A stretch of 64,000 nt of DNA from NCBI RefSeq assembly GCF_002865645.1, contig NW_020194684.1, forward strand, positions 4,503,952 through 4,567,951. The letters are read 5' to 3'. The notes below the pieces were generated by a model. It was not told the DNA's origin. It saw nothing but the letters and a program-made list of their open reading frames with translations, and did no database searches. The stretch is from Hyaloscypha bicolor E (lineage: Eukaryota > Ascomycota > Leotiomycetes > Helotiales > Hyaloscyphaceae). Positions 10,201 to 15,720 of the stretch are shown here, piece after piece. Position 1 is the first letter of the stretch, and each line of letters begins with the position of its first letter. A program made the translations under genes and the position numbers.

Positions 10201-13155
10201 ACCAATGCTGATGCGCTTCAACGAAGTTCTATCGACCACTTGAGCTGTACTGAATGTGGTACACTCAGTAGGCCCGTATAAGTTTGTGACCACGGTGTTC
10301 GGAGGCAGACCATCACAAACACTCTTGGACAGTGGCTCTCCAATGAAAAACACATGAATCAGGTTTTCGAGCGCCTTCATGTCAAGGCCACGAGTGATGG
10401 ACGGCGTCAGGATAGCTGTGTTAACCGAGAGCCTGATTGCTGCTCCTACCATATCATTGCGTCGGTCGTCGTTGCTCGGAATACAGATGCAAGCTCCAGC
10501 TGAAAGTCCCTGGACCAGGTTGCACCACACGACGTCGAACATGTAGGATGCGAAATCGAAGAGGCGTGACTTGCTGCTGAACCCAAGGCATCCTCGTTGG
10601 TGAAGGATCGCGCTGGTGATGTTTGCATGGGTGACAACAACCCCCTTAGGCTCGCCAGTGCTGCCAGATGTGAAGACAAGATAGAGCATATCAGACGGCT
10701 GTACCACCGGTAGTGTTCGGTCTGTATTCAGAGTCAATCTATCCGTCAGCCGCTCGTCGACTACAGCCACCGTGCCAGCAGTCAAGCGATGGGCGAGGCT
10801 TTCGTTGGCTGCTGAGGTTAGTATAATGACTGGACTTACTTGCCGCATAATGCTGAGGAGCCTCTGCTCCGGTTGCGCATAATCAAGAGCGATTGATGCA
10901 CCACCAGCTTTCATGACCGCAACCATGGCTACAGGCATCCATTTCGACTTCTCGATGCATAGAGGCACGATCACTCCAGGCTTGACTCCTTGGCCCATGA
11001 TCTGGTGCGCTAGACAGGTCGACAGCTCGTCGAACTCACGATAGGTCCATTCGCCATCCCATGCGCAAATTGCCTGAGCTCCTGGTTGATGTTTCGTTGT
11101 TTTGGCGATCAAACCGTGTACGACGGTGCTTTCAACATCAAGTGGCACACTCAAGTTCCAGCGCCAGATCTGTTCAAGGTCCTGTTGCGATACAAAGTCA
11201 AGGTCTGCGAGCTTTGTTTGGGCAAGACGAGCATCACACAGCTGACGCACGATATGCCCTAGCTGTTGCATGAGCAGGACCACTTGCTCACCACCTAGCA
11301 CGACAGAGTCGAATCGGACGGATATCCCTACATTGTCATCGTGCAGTTGGCACTCTAAAGATAGCGCGTATGTGCGGAACTCTGCCATCGCATCGTCAGA
11401 TCCTGCGTGATACTTGCTGTCAGTCACGAAAAGACTGTCCAGGACATCCTGCTCCTCTCTGTCTATGCGAGGTTGGATCACAAGTAGAGAGTTGAAGCCG
11501 CATGCTCTTGCAGCCTGTGGGCTGACACGGCGGATTGTCTGAAGCCCAGCTTGTTCGTACTCTGTCATTCTAACAGCCTGCTGCTGAATTTGGAGAAGCA
11601 TGTCTTGCACACTCATGGCTGGATCCAGGATGACTCGTAAAGGTACTGTAGCGATGGTCGGTCCAGTGAGCTGTTCTACGCCGCGAAAGGCTGTCTGTCT
11701 ACCACTAACAGTGACGCCAAATAAAGTGTCCTTGGCGTTGGTGTATTTTGAGCTCAGAATGCTCCAAGCAGCACGAAGAACGACCGTCGGTGTCACACCG
11801 GCGTGGCTTGGCCACTGTAATCCGTCAATAGCGTGCGTCCTTGCCTCATTAGACCTCGGCTGATAATCTGGCGAAGGCAACAGAGGAAAGGGTTCTGCCT
11901 CAAGATCTTCAAATTGAGTGAACCAGAAGCTGATCAGTTCATCCTCCGGTACAGCTTTGATATGCTTCACAAAAGCCTGGAATTGAGGTAGGACTGTAGT
12001 AGGCAATCCCTTGCTCGGGTCCTGTGCGGAATGATAGGCCTTGGCAAGTTGTTCGAGGAGAATGGTCTTCGACCAGCCATCGTACACTGCATGGTGGACT
12101 GTCCAGACAAAGAAGCTCCTTGACAGCTCTGCATCTGCATGAGACTCCTGCAAGACAGCAGATCGTACGAGTGGCAATCCCAGACCAGTCAGTGCCGAGC
12201 GATCTAAGTCGAGATACTCAGCAAGGATCATGTCTGTAGCTTGACAGGCCTGCATTGTTGAATGTTTCATAACCACTTGGACCAGTCCTCGTGTCGGGAT
12301 ATCAATGATGCGTGTGCGAAGTATCGGATTGGCTGCCACCACTCGAATCCATGCGCTCCGTAGACGCTGAACGTCGGTGGCAGGCAGCAATCGAAATGCA
12401 TATCGAGCGACGTAATCTCCTGAATGCTTTGCCGTCAGTGCAAGGAGACCTTCTTGCAGAGGTGTGCAAGGGAACACATCTTCGATATTGGCAGCTTCGA
12501 CTTGACAAGCGGTAGCAGCTTCATTTCGAATCGATGTCACGTCATGAGGCTCCTGGAGTAGGGCAAAAGGAGCAACAACGGCGTCGCCTTCTGGAAGCTT
12601 GCTGACCATGCCTGCCATACGATGTAGCGTCGGCTGTCTGAACACATTAGCAGCACTGAGGAGAAGTCCTTGCTCTCGTGCAGTGCCGACTAGTTTCATG
12701 GCTGCAATCGAATCGCCACCTAGACGCAAGAAACTGTCATCGGGTTTGATGCTGTCCAGATCTAGTGCAAGGACAGAAGACCAAAGAGCTTGCAAGCGAA
12801 GCTCGACTGGGCCCAATGATGTCGGTTTCTGCAACGATGTCAGGCTATCCATGATGAATTCCTTGCGCTCGCAGTCCTGACTGTCTTCTGGAAGCTCACT
12901 TTGGACCTTTTGGGCGGGCAAACTGCCATTGGCTGCCGAGACGCTTTGAGGTTCGCTGTCCATAATGTACGATACATTCCCGTCTGTGTCTTCGTACCCT
13001 TCAGATTGAGCGAGTGTCGAAGATAACATTTGCTTTTGCTGATAACTTAATCGTGCTGGAGATTCTGCCCGGTGTGTTCCAGCGCTCAGCTGTGCTGACA
13101 TTGCATGAGAGCCGATATCAGTGAATTCCGGGATACCGTGATCAGTGCTAGCCAT
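1..13155 (-). CDS. Nonribosomal peptide synthetase, 3' end outside window (T-C-A-T-C-A-T-E-C-A-T-C...)
   Basis: One open frame of 4385 codons runs from ATG (13155-13153) to base 1 with no stop seen, and the last codons still read as condensation-domain sequence, so the gene continues beyond the window. Domain order is T0-C1-A1-T1-C2-A2-T2-E-C3-A3-T3-C4. The ATG is the first in-frame Met after an in-frame stop at 13303-13305, and a TATA box sits 145 bp upstream. No intron is needed. The enzyme would activate three or more amino acids, epimerise the second, and condense them on phosphopantetheine arms in the cytosol. There is no A domain before T0, so the starter must be loaded in trans; this layout is known from acyl-primed fungal lipopeptide synthetases (for example EcdA). 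Product unknown. Unlike the DNA to its right, the gene shows no RIP damage. Confidence 0.95.
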   Translation of the reverse strand, partial: MASTDHGIPEFTDIGSHAMSAQLSAGTHRAESPARLSYQQKQMLSSTLAQSEGYEDTDGNVSYIMDSEPQSVSAANGSLPAQKVQSELPEDSQDCERKEFIMDSLTSLQKPTSLGPVELRLQALWSSVLALDLDSIKPDDSFLRLGGDSIAAMKLVGTAREQGLLLSAANVFRQPTLHRMAGMVSKLPEGDAVVAPFALLQEPHDVTSIRNEAATACQVEAANIEDVFPCTPLQEGLLALTAKHSGDYVARYAFRLLPATDVQRLRSAWIRVVAANPILRTRIIDIPTRGLVQVVMKHSTMQACQATDMILAEYLDLDRSALTGLGLPLVRSAVLQESHADAELSRSFFVWTVHHAVYDGWSKTILLEQLAKAYHSAQDPSKGLPTTVLPQFQAFVKHIKAVPEDELISFWFTQFEDLEAEPFPLLPSPDYQPRSNEARTHAIDGLQWPSHAGVTPTVVLRAAWSILSSKYTNAKDTLFGVTVSGRQTAFRGVEQLTGPTIATVPLRVILDPAMSVQDMLLQIQQQAVRMTEYEQAGLQTIRRVSPQAARACGFNSLLVIQPRIDREEQDVLDSLFVTDSKYHAGSDDAMAEFRTYALSLECQLHDDNVGISVRFDSVVLGGEQVVLLMQQLGHIVRQLCDARLAQTKLADLDFVSQQDLEQIWRWNLSVPLDVESTVVHGLIAKTTKHQPGAQAICAWDGEWTYREFDELSTCLAHQIMGQGVKPGVIVPLCIEKSKWMPVAMVAVMKAGGASIALDYAQPEQRLLSIMRQVSPVIILTSAANESLAHRLTAGTVAVVDERLTDRLTLNTDRTLPVVQPSDMLYLVFTSGSTGEPKGVVVTHANITSAILHQRGCLGFSSKSRLFDFASYMFDVVWCNLVQGLSAGACICIPSNDDRRNDMVGAAIRLSVNTAILTPSITRGLDMKALENLIHVFFIGEPLSKSVCDGLPPNTVVTNLYGPTECTTFSTAQVVDRTSLKRISIGTGLGLNTWLVDPSDDSKLVPRGCIGELLLEGPLVAAGYLGKAATTATVFVNDLAWLLENPTNAGAEGRRNRLYKTGDLARYNIDGALEFLGRRDSQVKLNGQRVELGDIEHHIKACLEHSEDIDVVATVAKPQASNKEVLVAFLEIHKLSSFDDMAFDAAFKKLTNVLNSRLSPRIPAYMIPSAYIPLDCIPTTPSGKTDRRKLQTIAQRLSFQEVAATTSDSSLSEKRQPSTDVEICLQSLWAAVLGLEAMDISATDSFLCIGGDSISAMRLVAAARKQALALSVAEVFQHSILSDMALAAQMLESNHIPEQIAPFTLILKAGSTADHLRQQIASLFDDVEASQVEDAFPCTPLQEGLLALTSRRFGDYVAQFVYMLQPTADVQQFMQAWETVVKATPTLRTRIIDVPGYGLIQTIISQPAKWTRRNDTMTLHTYQRADRELATGLGTPLTRYTVLRTPEDGSRYFVWTIHHALYDGWSIPLILERLEGPVAPLLPSPPFQSFVKHITEIDKSAAAKYWEQQFQGLEAQIFPQLPSNTYQPLSTAFIKRHLHVPHWPDTGITPSSVLRAAWSLLASKYADGAEVIFGVTVAGRQAAVTDVERIMGPTIATVPVRITLDWSQMTVEQLLRQVQAQSAGMIAYEQMGLQHIRRISPEAERACQFQTLLVVHAAEEDEPRQQCTSSRWFISKRDEDGSDDTHVTVADTHALTLECDLQRHGLRLRAAHDTNVIDADRVQRLAVQLEHVIQQLCASSNASKCLSRLNMLCEQDTHDIWSRNAVLPEADDSCLHDLVTETARKQPQAVAINAWDGDYTYQQFDELSSLLARHLISRRVDRNAIVPLYFRKSKWAPVAMLGVMKAGGASVMMDSRQPPERMKSVLDQIKPVVFITSAGDEKLVSSLSDTPTIVLNDKLMREIASSVVTEAILPRVQPSDRLYLIFTSGSTGAPKGAQISHSNVCSALRYQRQAHGYTSDARVYDFGSYAFDSVWVNFMSAFTIGGCLCIPSERERSDDLAASIKRFNPTILDITPSAATVLDDSTIASLRTLILGGERLTSEYAKRWSRLVDVKLPYGPCECTPTATIATIDPNHEGEPNIGHGAGCLTWITDTEEGKTLVPIGTIGELVLEGPLVGLGYLGNEAKTAAAFIKRPPWLSTVGQDRRGPFYRTGDLVRYNLDGTLMFIGRKDAQIKIHGQRVELAEIEGFMARHVRTRQSAALYPQTRPFAKKLVGVFDIHSRQTSKTTAIIELIDAEADPSVVQHIQDLEALLREYLPPYMVPSIWVPLKDLPLNASGKLNRHLLEDWLCHLDSQTVAKIDTMSHPSTTAEPQTRRQHILRNACGDILNLSPAEIDIQRSFVANGGDSISAMRLSPYCRTLGLTLSVSSLLKGKSLSIVADSASMDAATPVLTHVEVLDKAFSLSPIQRWFFDQAPREEHLNERHYYNQGFYVKMSRFVPPERLSVAIRKIVQHHSMLRVRFTTSKSGWTQSAPRVENAVYNFSSADAQSLSEIKSNAIELHRSLNFEQGLVFATALYHLTTENVQYLILVAHHLVVDLVSWRIILDDLEALLSDKELMHSTPFQVWTQLQAEEARSPRFSPEKVLSTTNVHDNLDFWNFNEQTSNTTHDHIVKTFEADLATTSLLLKDSNTAFNSEPVDIILAAVWDAFFHSFPERTGLTIFNEGHGREPLTDTAIDLSRTVGWFTTLSPLHVDRSVDDSVVHTVRLVKDARRHLPTNGLAYWVSRFLNPDGIKAFESHSSPMEVQFNYHGQFQQLERTDSLFTAINLDDAVPATSPHMPTSVLFDINVIIEAGVAKFCFAWNRHIDHQDSILAWIAQIVPSLQSLCNELRGRPTSRTLCDFKFLSLNYSGLDELQNKILPHLELLNDSHIEDVLPCLPMVDGILLSQTKGTGSYETSQTWQIVPRESHRIEISRLVDAWQALIARHSALRTVFIESMDATRSAFNSAVLCSHRGNVLLVESESYKGALDTVKRLPRVDYTQPRPPHRLTLCSISGQPYILCQIEISHAICDGASTAITMKDWVQAYSGELDVRELQDVTQNFTLALAAHSRIERTAYWKDKLSNMEPCTFPHLRGHTPAISSQPNGVISLEIGAETLKLVERFCKLQAVTLASFFQSAWTLVLSAYVASNRVCFGYLASGRQLPVKGIDQSIGAYANVMICRADLGRQHDERGFVHYIYEQVLEDMAFQHCSVAEIQHELGLSSLFNTIMSFQKEEDCVDEQDPEHQELHFIEVDWRDPTEYDITININQSKMAVRVTAEYRLACMDSEQARRVISLLESTIISLVTETVGPSTATHRTLQELTATQSASVDDLRDVWNWNKIVPETVDKLVHHAIADVARRIPSSPAICAWDGDLTYSELEAAANKLAQHLVSLGVGPKVIVPLYFEKSKWMPVSMFAVMKAGAASLAIDCTLPRERLRSIVQQVHPLVVLASVAQTELAKQLTDRPMVVISDVHLNQLAELVVEMPEVKPSDQLYIVFTSGSTGVPKGVITTHSNFSSAIQHQQASMGFKSTSRVYDFAKYVFDVTWSNFLHTMTSGGCLCIPSETEAIDNLADSFLKYRANFVDLTPSVISTIRPADLPALNHLLFSGEALPTHIGAQWAERAIVLNTYGPAECSVKATFARIGETEAQVANIGRGFGLCTWIVQPINHDKLVPIGVVGELLLEGPLIGAGYLGDASRTQTAFIENPLWLVRGLPHDASSGAPSHPGRCGRLYKTGDLVRYEPDGTMTFVGRNNAQVKINGQRVELGDVEYHVRNNIAIADVQVHVFAEILTPSQSDTSILMVFIHVVNERHADDSALDGTGQSARILTGLNERLAAHVPAHMTPSAYLVLKGLPMTTTGKADRRRLREIGQKLTFEQIMALSSGSDGGQQPCTATERQLRSLWAQVLGIKTSGTIKADHSFFQIGGNSIRAMKLVGLARKVGLHLTVTSIFKQPVLKDMARSTGQVSGLDEDDIPPFSLLNTRKDPRKLLEQAAELCRVDIARIEDIFPCTPLQEGLLALTAKRAGDYTAQYILPLRRSVDLARFQRAWEEVLRTTPTLRSRIVDLADQGLVQVILDHNVQWSHHLSVSEYQEVDKKAEIGLGKPLVRYANISENNQSQTHCFAWTIHHALYDGSSMRLIMDRLNQAYQDTFALQPAPPFNRFVKHILNIEEGDANSFWQAQFAGLEAQVFPTLPSATHQPRAESYVIHHIEDITWPRSSITAATAIRSSWSILTARLTNSSDVIFGVTMSGRQAAVHQINEITGPTLTTLPVRTVFDWEQSVEAYLDQVQREMTEMIPYEQTGLQNISRISNECRQACNFQSLLLIHPFEETKDLASLLFIAHNDDDAEEVASGDFTTYALTLECELEEHGLKLKFEYDDGVIGSGRVSNLADQFEHI
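1320..1530 (-). other. NRPS domain T3 (carrier, GGNS variant)
   Basis: Carrier motif HSFFQIGGNSIRAMKL: the residue before the phosphopantetheine Ser3914 (1414-1416) is Asn, where the other three carriers have Asp. The Ser is intact, so the domain is probably functional. Confidence 0.88.
1600..3215 (-). other. NRPS domain A3 (adenylation)
   Basis: Motifs TSGSTGVPKG, YGPAE, YKTGDLVRYEPDG, GRNNAQVKINGQRVEL and Lys3846 in MTTTGKADRRRL are present. Pocket residues aligned by eye read D V S D L S T V K. Substrate not assigned. Confidence 0.9.
3230..4552 (-). other. NRPS domain C3 (DCL-type condensation)
   Basis: It starts at HIEDVLPCLPMVDGILLSQ. The active motif is SHAICDG: the catalytic second His is kept (His3009, 4129-4131) and the first is Ser. 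Its sequence differs clearly from C1, C2 and C4. The position right after an E domain, together with this variant, fits a DCL domain accepting a D-residue donor. Confidence 0.87.
4600..5985 (-). other. NRPS epimerization domain E
   Basis: It opens with LSPIQRWFFDQAP. The E-type His motif HHLVVDLVSW is complete (His2533-His2534, Asp2538; 5542-5559). The E-specific motifs NEGHGRE (about 5143-5167), TVGWFT, YWVSRF and VQFNYHGQF follow in order. These separate it from ordinary condensation domains. It should convert the T2-bound aminoacyl or peptidyl group from L to D. Confidence 0.93.
6020..6240 (-). other. NRPS domain T2 (carrier before epimerase)
   Basis: Carrier motif SFVANGGDSISAMRL with Ser2348 (6112-6114). 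Acidic/Asn-rich GGDSI carriers directly before E domains are the usual arrangement. Confidence 0.92.
6290..7870 (-). other. NRPS domain A2 (adenylation)
   Basis: Motifs include TSGSTGAPKG, YRTGDLVRYN, GRKDAQIKIHGQRVEL and Lys2279 in LNASGKLNRH. The A5 motif is YGPCE, with Cys instead of the usual Thr. Pocket residues aligned by eye read D S V D I G P P T; substrate not assigned. This module's amino acid should end up in D form because an epimerase follows. Confidence 0.9.
7880..9185 (-). other. NRPS domain C2 (condensation)
   Basis: It starts at DAFPCTPLQEGLLAL and has the complete active motif HHALYDG (His1457-His1458, plus-strand 8770-8787). It is closely similar to C1 along its length, in keeping with module duplication within the gene. 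Confidence 0.92.
9300..9510 (-). other. NRPS domain T1 (carrier)
   Basis: Carrier motif DSFLCIGGDSISAMRL, with the phosphopantetheine Ser at residue 1252 (9400-9402). It lies between A1 and C2 as expected for module 1. Confidence 0.92.
9590..11150 (-). other. NRPS domain A1 (adenylation)
   Basis: All core motifs are present: TSGSTGEPKG (P-loop), YGPTE, KTGDLARY, GRRDSQVKLNGQRVEL and the A10 lysine in PSGKTDRRKL (Lys1183). The A4 region reads FDFASYMFDVVW. Aligned by eye to GrsA, the pocket residues are D V C I F I L T F; the leading Asp indicates an alpha-amino acid. The code matches nothing I can name, so the substrate is left open. Confidence 0.9.
11170..12495 (-). other. NRPS domain C1 (first condensation)
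   Basis: It begins with VFPCTPLQEGLLAL. The catalytic motif HHAVYDG is intact, with His354-His355 and Asp359 (12079-12096). As the first condensation domain behind a carrier without its own A domain, it should join the T0-bound starter to amino acid 1. Whether it groups with starter (acyl-accepting) or LCL domains needs a phylogeny. Confidence 0.9.
12600..12815 (-). other. NRPS domain T0 (starter carrier)
   Basis: About residues 114-185 form a thiolation domain with motif DSFLRLGGDSIAAMKL; the Ser that would carry phosphopantetheine is residue 149 (12709-12711). It is preceded only by about 110 residues of low-complexity, Ser/Gln/Glu-rich leader with no adenylation motifs. The starter is therefore supplied by a separate enzyme, such as an acyl-AMP ligase or acyltransferase. 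That inference rests on analogy to known lipopeptide synthetases. Confidence 0.9.
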
Positions 13156-13299
13156 TTCCTGGTCGAGTACAGATCGATGGATGACCGATGTTAGATGTAG
13201 CAGTCTGTGGAGTCCGCTGACTTTCCTTGCTTGAAGTCGCTGCTCGTGGATTGACAGAGCCCCGTTGTCCTCAGAGACCTCTTTCCTGTTTGTGCTCAC

Positions 13300-13307
13300 T
13301 TTTTATA
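13300..13307 (-). promoter_or_regulatory. TATA box of the NRPS gene
   Basis: On the minus strand the sequence reads TATAAAAA, preceded by CTCCTGG. It lies 145 bp upstream of the ATG. A transcription start about 30 bp downstream would give a 5' leader of roughly 115 nt. The leader (13156-13270) has no in-frame ATG. Confidence 0.6.
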
Positions 13308-13870
13308 CCAGGAGATCAGATCGTCGCGAGCTGCGGGGCCGATTGACATGTAGGTGGTAGATCTTGATGATGAGGATGATCAATGGTCAAACCACTGCTT
13401 CATTGAGCAGACTCGACGATGTTTGAGTAGGGCAGGTAGGTACGGGTTGATTTAGCGACGCTGCTGCATCTATTTTTTTTCTTCTTTTTCGCAAAATCAA
13501 AATTATGAATCGCGATTTTTTTTGGTTTTTTTGGCCGCATTTATATGGAAACACACCTAATTATGGCCAAATAAGCAAATCCCATGCATCATAGTCAAAT
13601 GCGCCTAATAATATTACTCTGTCCTCGCTGTTTTAAACTGCCCCCGATTACCCCTACGTCTTGATTGCCTATTCCCAGCCTATAATTGCCTATTCCCAGC
13701 CTATAATCACCATCCCCTAGTAAATCCTACTCTCTATTATCAAGATCTGATTTATTATTATTATCGCTTGATATAATCACTTCCCGCTTCCTCTTTAATA
13801 TAGACTTTAGAGGAAATTAAATATATAAAGTAAAGCAAATACTAATAAAAACGTTAGATTTATAAGTATA
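13308..13870. other. Intergenic / NRPS upstream region
   Basis: This stretch has no credible ORF. It is of mixed composition and only weakly depleted in CA/TG, unlike the sequence to its right. It contains T-tracts around 13470-13530, a 10-bp palindrome AATCGCGATT (13508-13517) and a 21-bp tandem duplication (13664-13705). It must hold the upstream control region of the NRPS gene, because the first transposon starts at 13871. Confidence 0.6.
13664..13705. repeat. 21-bp perfect tandem duplication
   Basis: Two exact copies of a 21-bp unit (13664-13684 and 13685-13705) beginning ATTGCCTATTCCC. It lies about 510 bp upstream of the NRPS ATG. Function unknown; it could be a duplicated regulatory site or slippage. 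Confidence 0.85.
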
Positions 13871-14168
13871 TGTGATGTGTGCAGGGTCGCACGTGACTTA
13901 AGGGCATGTGACGAACCTCGGATATCACGGGTGTCGATCAGGGAGTTCGGCAGCCCTTCGATATCCCAACCAACCACTGTTTATATCATATGTATTAGGC
14001 TTATAAATCACTAATTATATATATGCCATTGGGGCCTCCTATTTAGAGGGGGCTTCCCTGGACCTCACAGGAGGGACAGAAATTAGTTCTGTACTGAATT
14101 TAATACTATGGTTTCATAATACACTGATTTATTCTATTATCTTATTACCTACTAATAAATACCTTATA
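13871..14168 (+). repeat. 5' LTR of chromovirus
   Basis: 298 bp, starting TGTGATGTGTGCAGGG and ending ACCTTATA. It matches the 3' LTR except for C-to-T/G-to-A changes and a 173-bp gap at 14091-14095. It is the less mutated of the pair. Confidence 0.92.
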
Positions 14169-14212
14169 AGCTAATCTCTCTATTCTCAAAGGAGGTAGTT
14201 CAATAAGTAATC

Positions 14213-15720
14213 ATGTCTCGAAATCTGCGAAATATATAACCCCTTGCCAAAGCTATTCCTATAGAGGAAGTCAACTAGATTAATCCTAATATGGGTAATA
14301 GTAAAGGCTCGTCTAATACTTTTAATAGGGCCCCTTAGGAGCCTCCGAGAGCTAGTAATAATAACGGAAATAATTCCGGTAATAATTAAAATACCGAGAT
14401 TAATACCCGAGTTATTACCGCCCAAGCTATAGAACAGGGCTTATATACTAAAGTCAAAGCGCTCTAATAAAAGTAAGAATTAGTAGATATAATTAACTAG
14501 CATATCCTATAGTTAAAGTAATATAAGGGTACCCTTAGGAATATCTTGCGGTTTATTATATCTTATAGAAACTTTATTTATAAGTTTATTTCTTTTTCCT
14601 TAGTAATTCCTACCAGGGAACTTCCTGAAATAGGATTAGAACCCACTCCCTTTCCTAATATAATAAGCTTTGAGAGTAATCTCAATACTATTTATTAGAA
14701 GCTACTATATAATATTCTAAAGATATATTTGGACCGAGAGAAGCTTCTTAAGGTCCGGATACCTGACTTATATTATGGAAAGTCCCTTAAGAAATAGAGA
14801 ATATTTATATTTTTCTGGAAGGTAGTCTTTAGGACCTAGCCTTAGACTTATAATAAATACTTTTCTAGAGTTAACTCTATTATAAATACCCTTAGAAACG
14901 AATCTTATAATACTTGGGAGGCTATAATAAAATAAAGCCTACTATTATATAAGATCTATTAGGAGTAATTTAAGGCCTACTTAGCTAATATACTCCAAAT
15001 ACCTTAAACCCGTTAATAAGATATTTTTAAGAAATTCCGAGATCTTTATTAGAAGAATAACGAGATAGTTACCGAGTTATATATTCGGATAATTAGTCTT
15101 GAAGTTAACTAGAACCTATATTTTAAGAGAGACCGGGTCCGGATTCTTAATACTACTTTATCTAACTATAAGACTTATTAGATACTTATATCTATTTTTT
15201 TAGGAGATAAGGTAATATTTATTTCCAAATAGCTTAAGAAAGCTCAGAAAGCAGAATATATTACTTATTCCAAATTAAAGAAAGTAAAGGCGGGAAAGTC
15301 TAGTAAAGATAATTCTGCCCCTAAGGACTCTGATTTAGCGAATTCTGATTTATAAGGCTATTAAAAAAGGAAGAATAAATTCCGAAAATTATATAAGAAA
15401 TCCTTAGGTAATACTTTGGCTTTTTTAAGACCTTAATAAAGTACTAGTTCTACTTTAGATATAGTTTATTAGACTTATAGATAGAAAGAATATTTCTCAG
15501 GAAATATAAAGTATTCCAAGTATACTAAATAGGCTTGGCAGAACCCTAATAAGGCCAAAATCATAGAAAAGTTAAGGCATTTATAAAAGCAGGTTAATAC
15601 TATTATTATAGAGAAGTATTCTAGAAAAGATTCTCCTAAGAAATAGGAAAAAGAGAAGGCCAAATCTTGAATATTAATAATTTTGGCTATAATAAAAAAG
15701 GCATATTACTTTATATAACT
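14213..15720 (+). pseudogene. Chromovirus gag relic
   Basis: The relic starts at ATG 14213 (MSRNLRNI, then a stop) and keeps one frame with many TAG/TAA codons. A retrotransposon gag region is recognisable (about 14600-15200). A degenerate zinc knuckle lies near 15670-15720, where Cys and His codons have become Tyr/Phe codons. No intact product. Confidence 0.75.

Noticed and set aside
1..13000. Many plus- and minus-strand ORFs of 60-170 codons over the NRPS region (for example 6577-7095 plus).
   Set aside because: They are other-frame shadows of the continuous minus-strand NRPS frame; none shows a recognisable protein.
13156..13302. A possible upstream extension of the NRPS coding frame (open back to 13303-13305).
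   Set aside because: It has no in-frame ATG and starts just at the TATA box, so it is taken as 5' leader; an upstream exon is not supported by any coding signal.
14186..14425. 79-codon minus-strand ORF at the start of the chromovirus.
   Set aside because: Antisense to the gag N-terminus, which is recognised on the plus strand.
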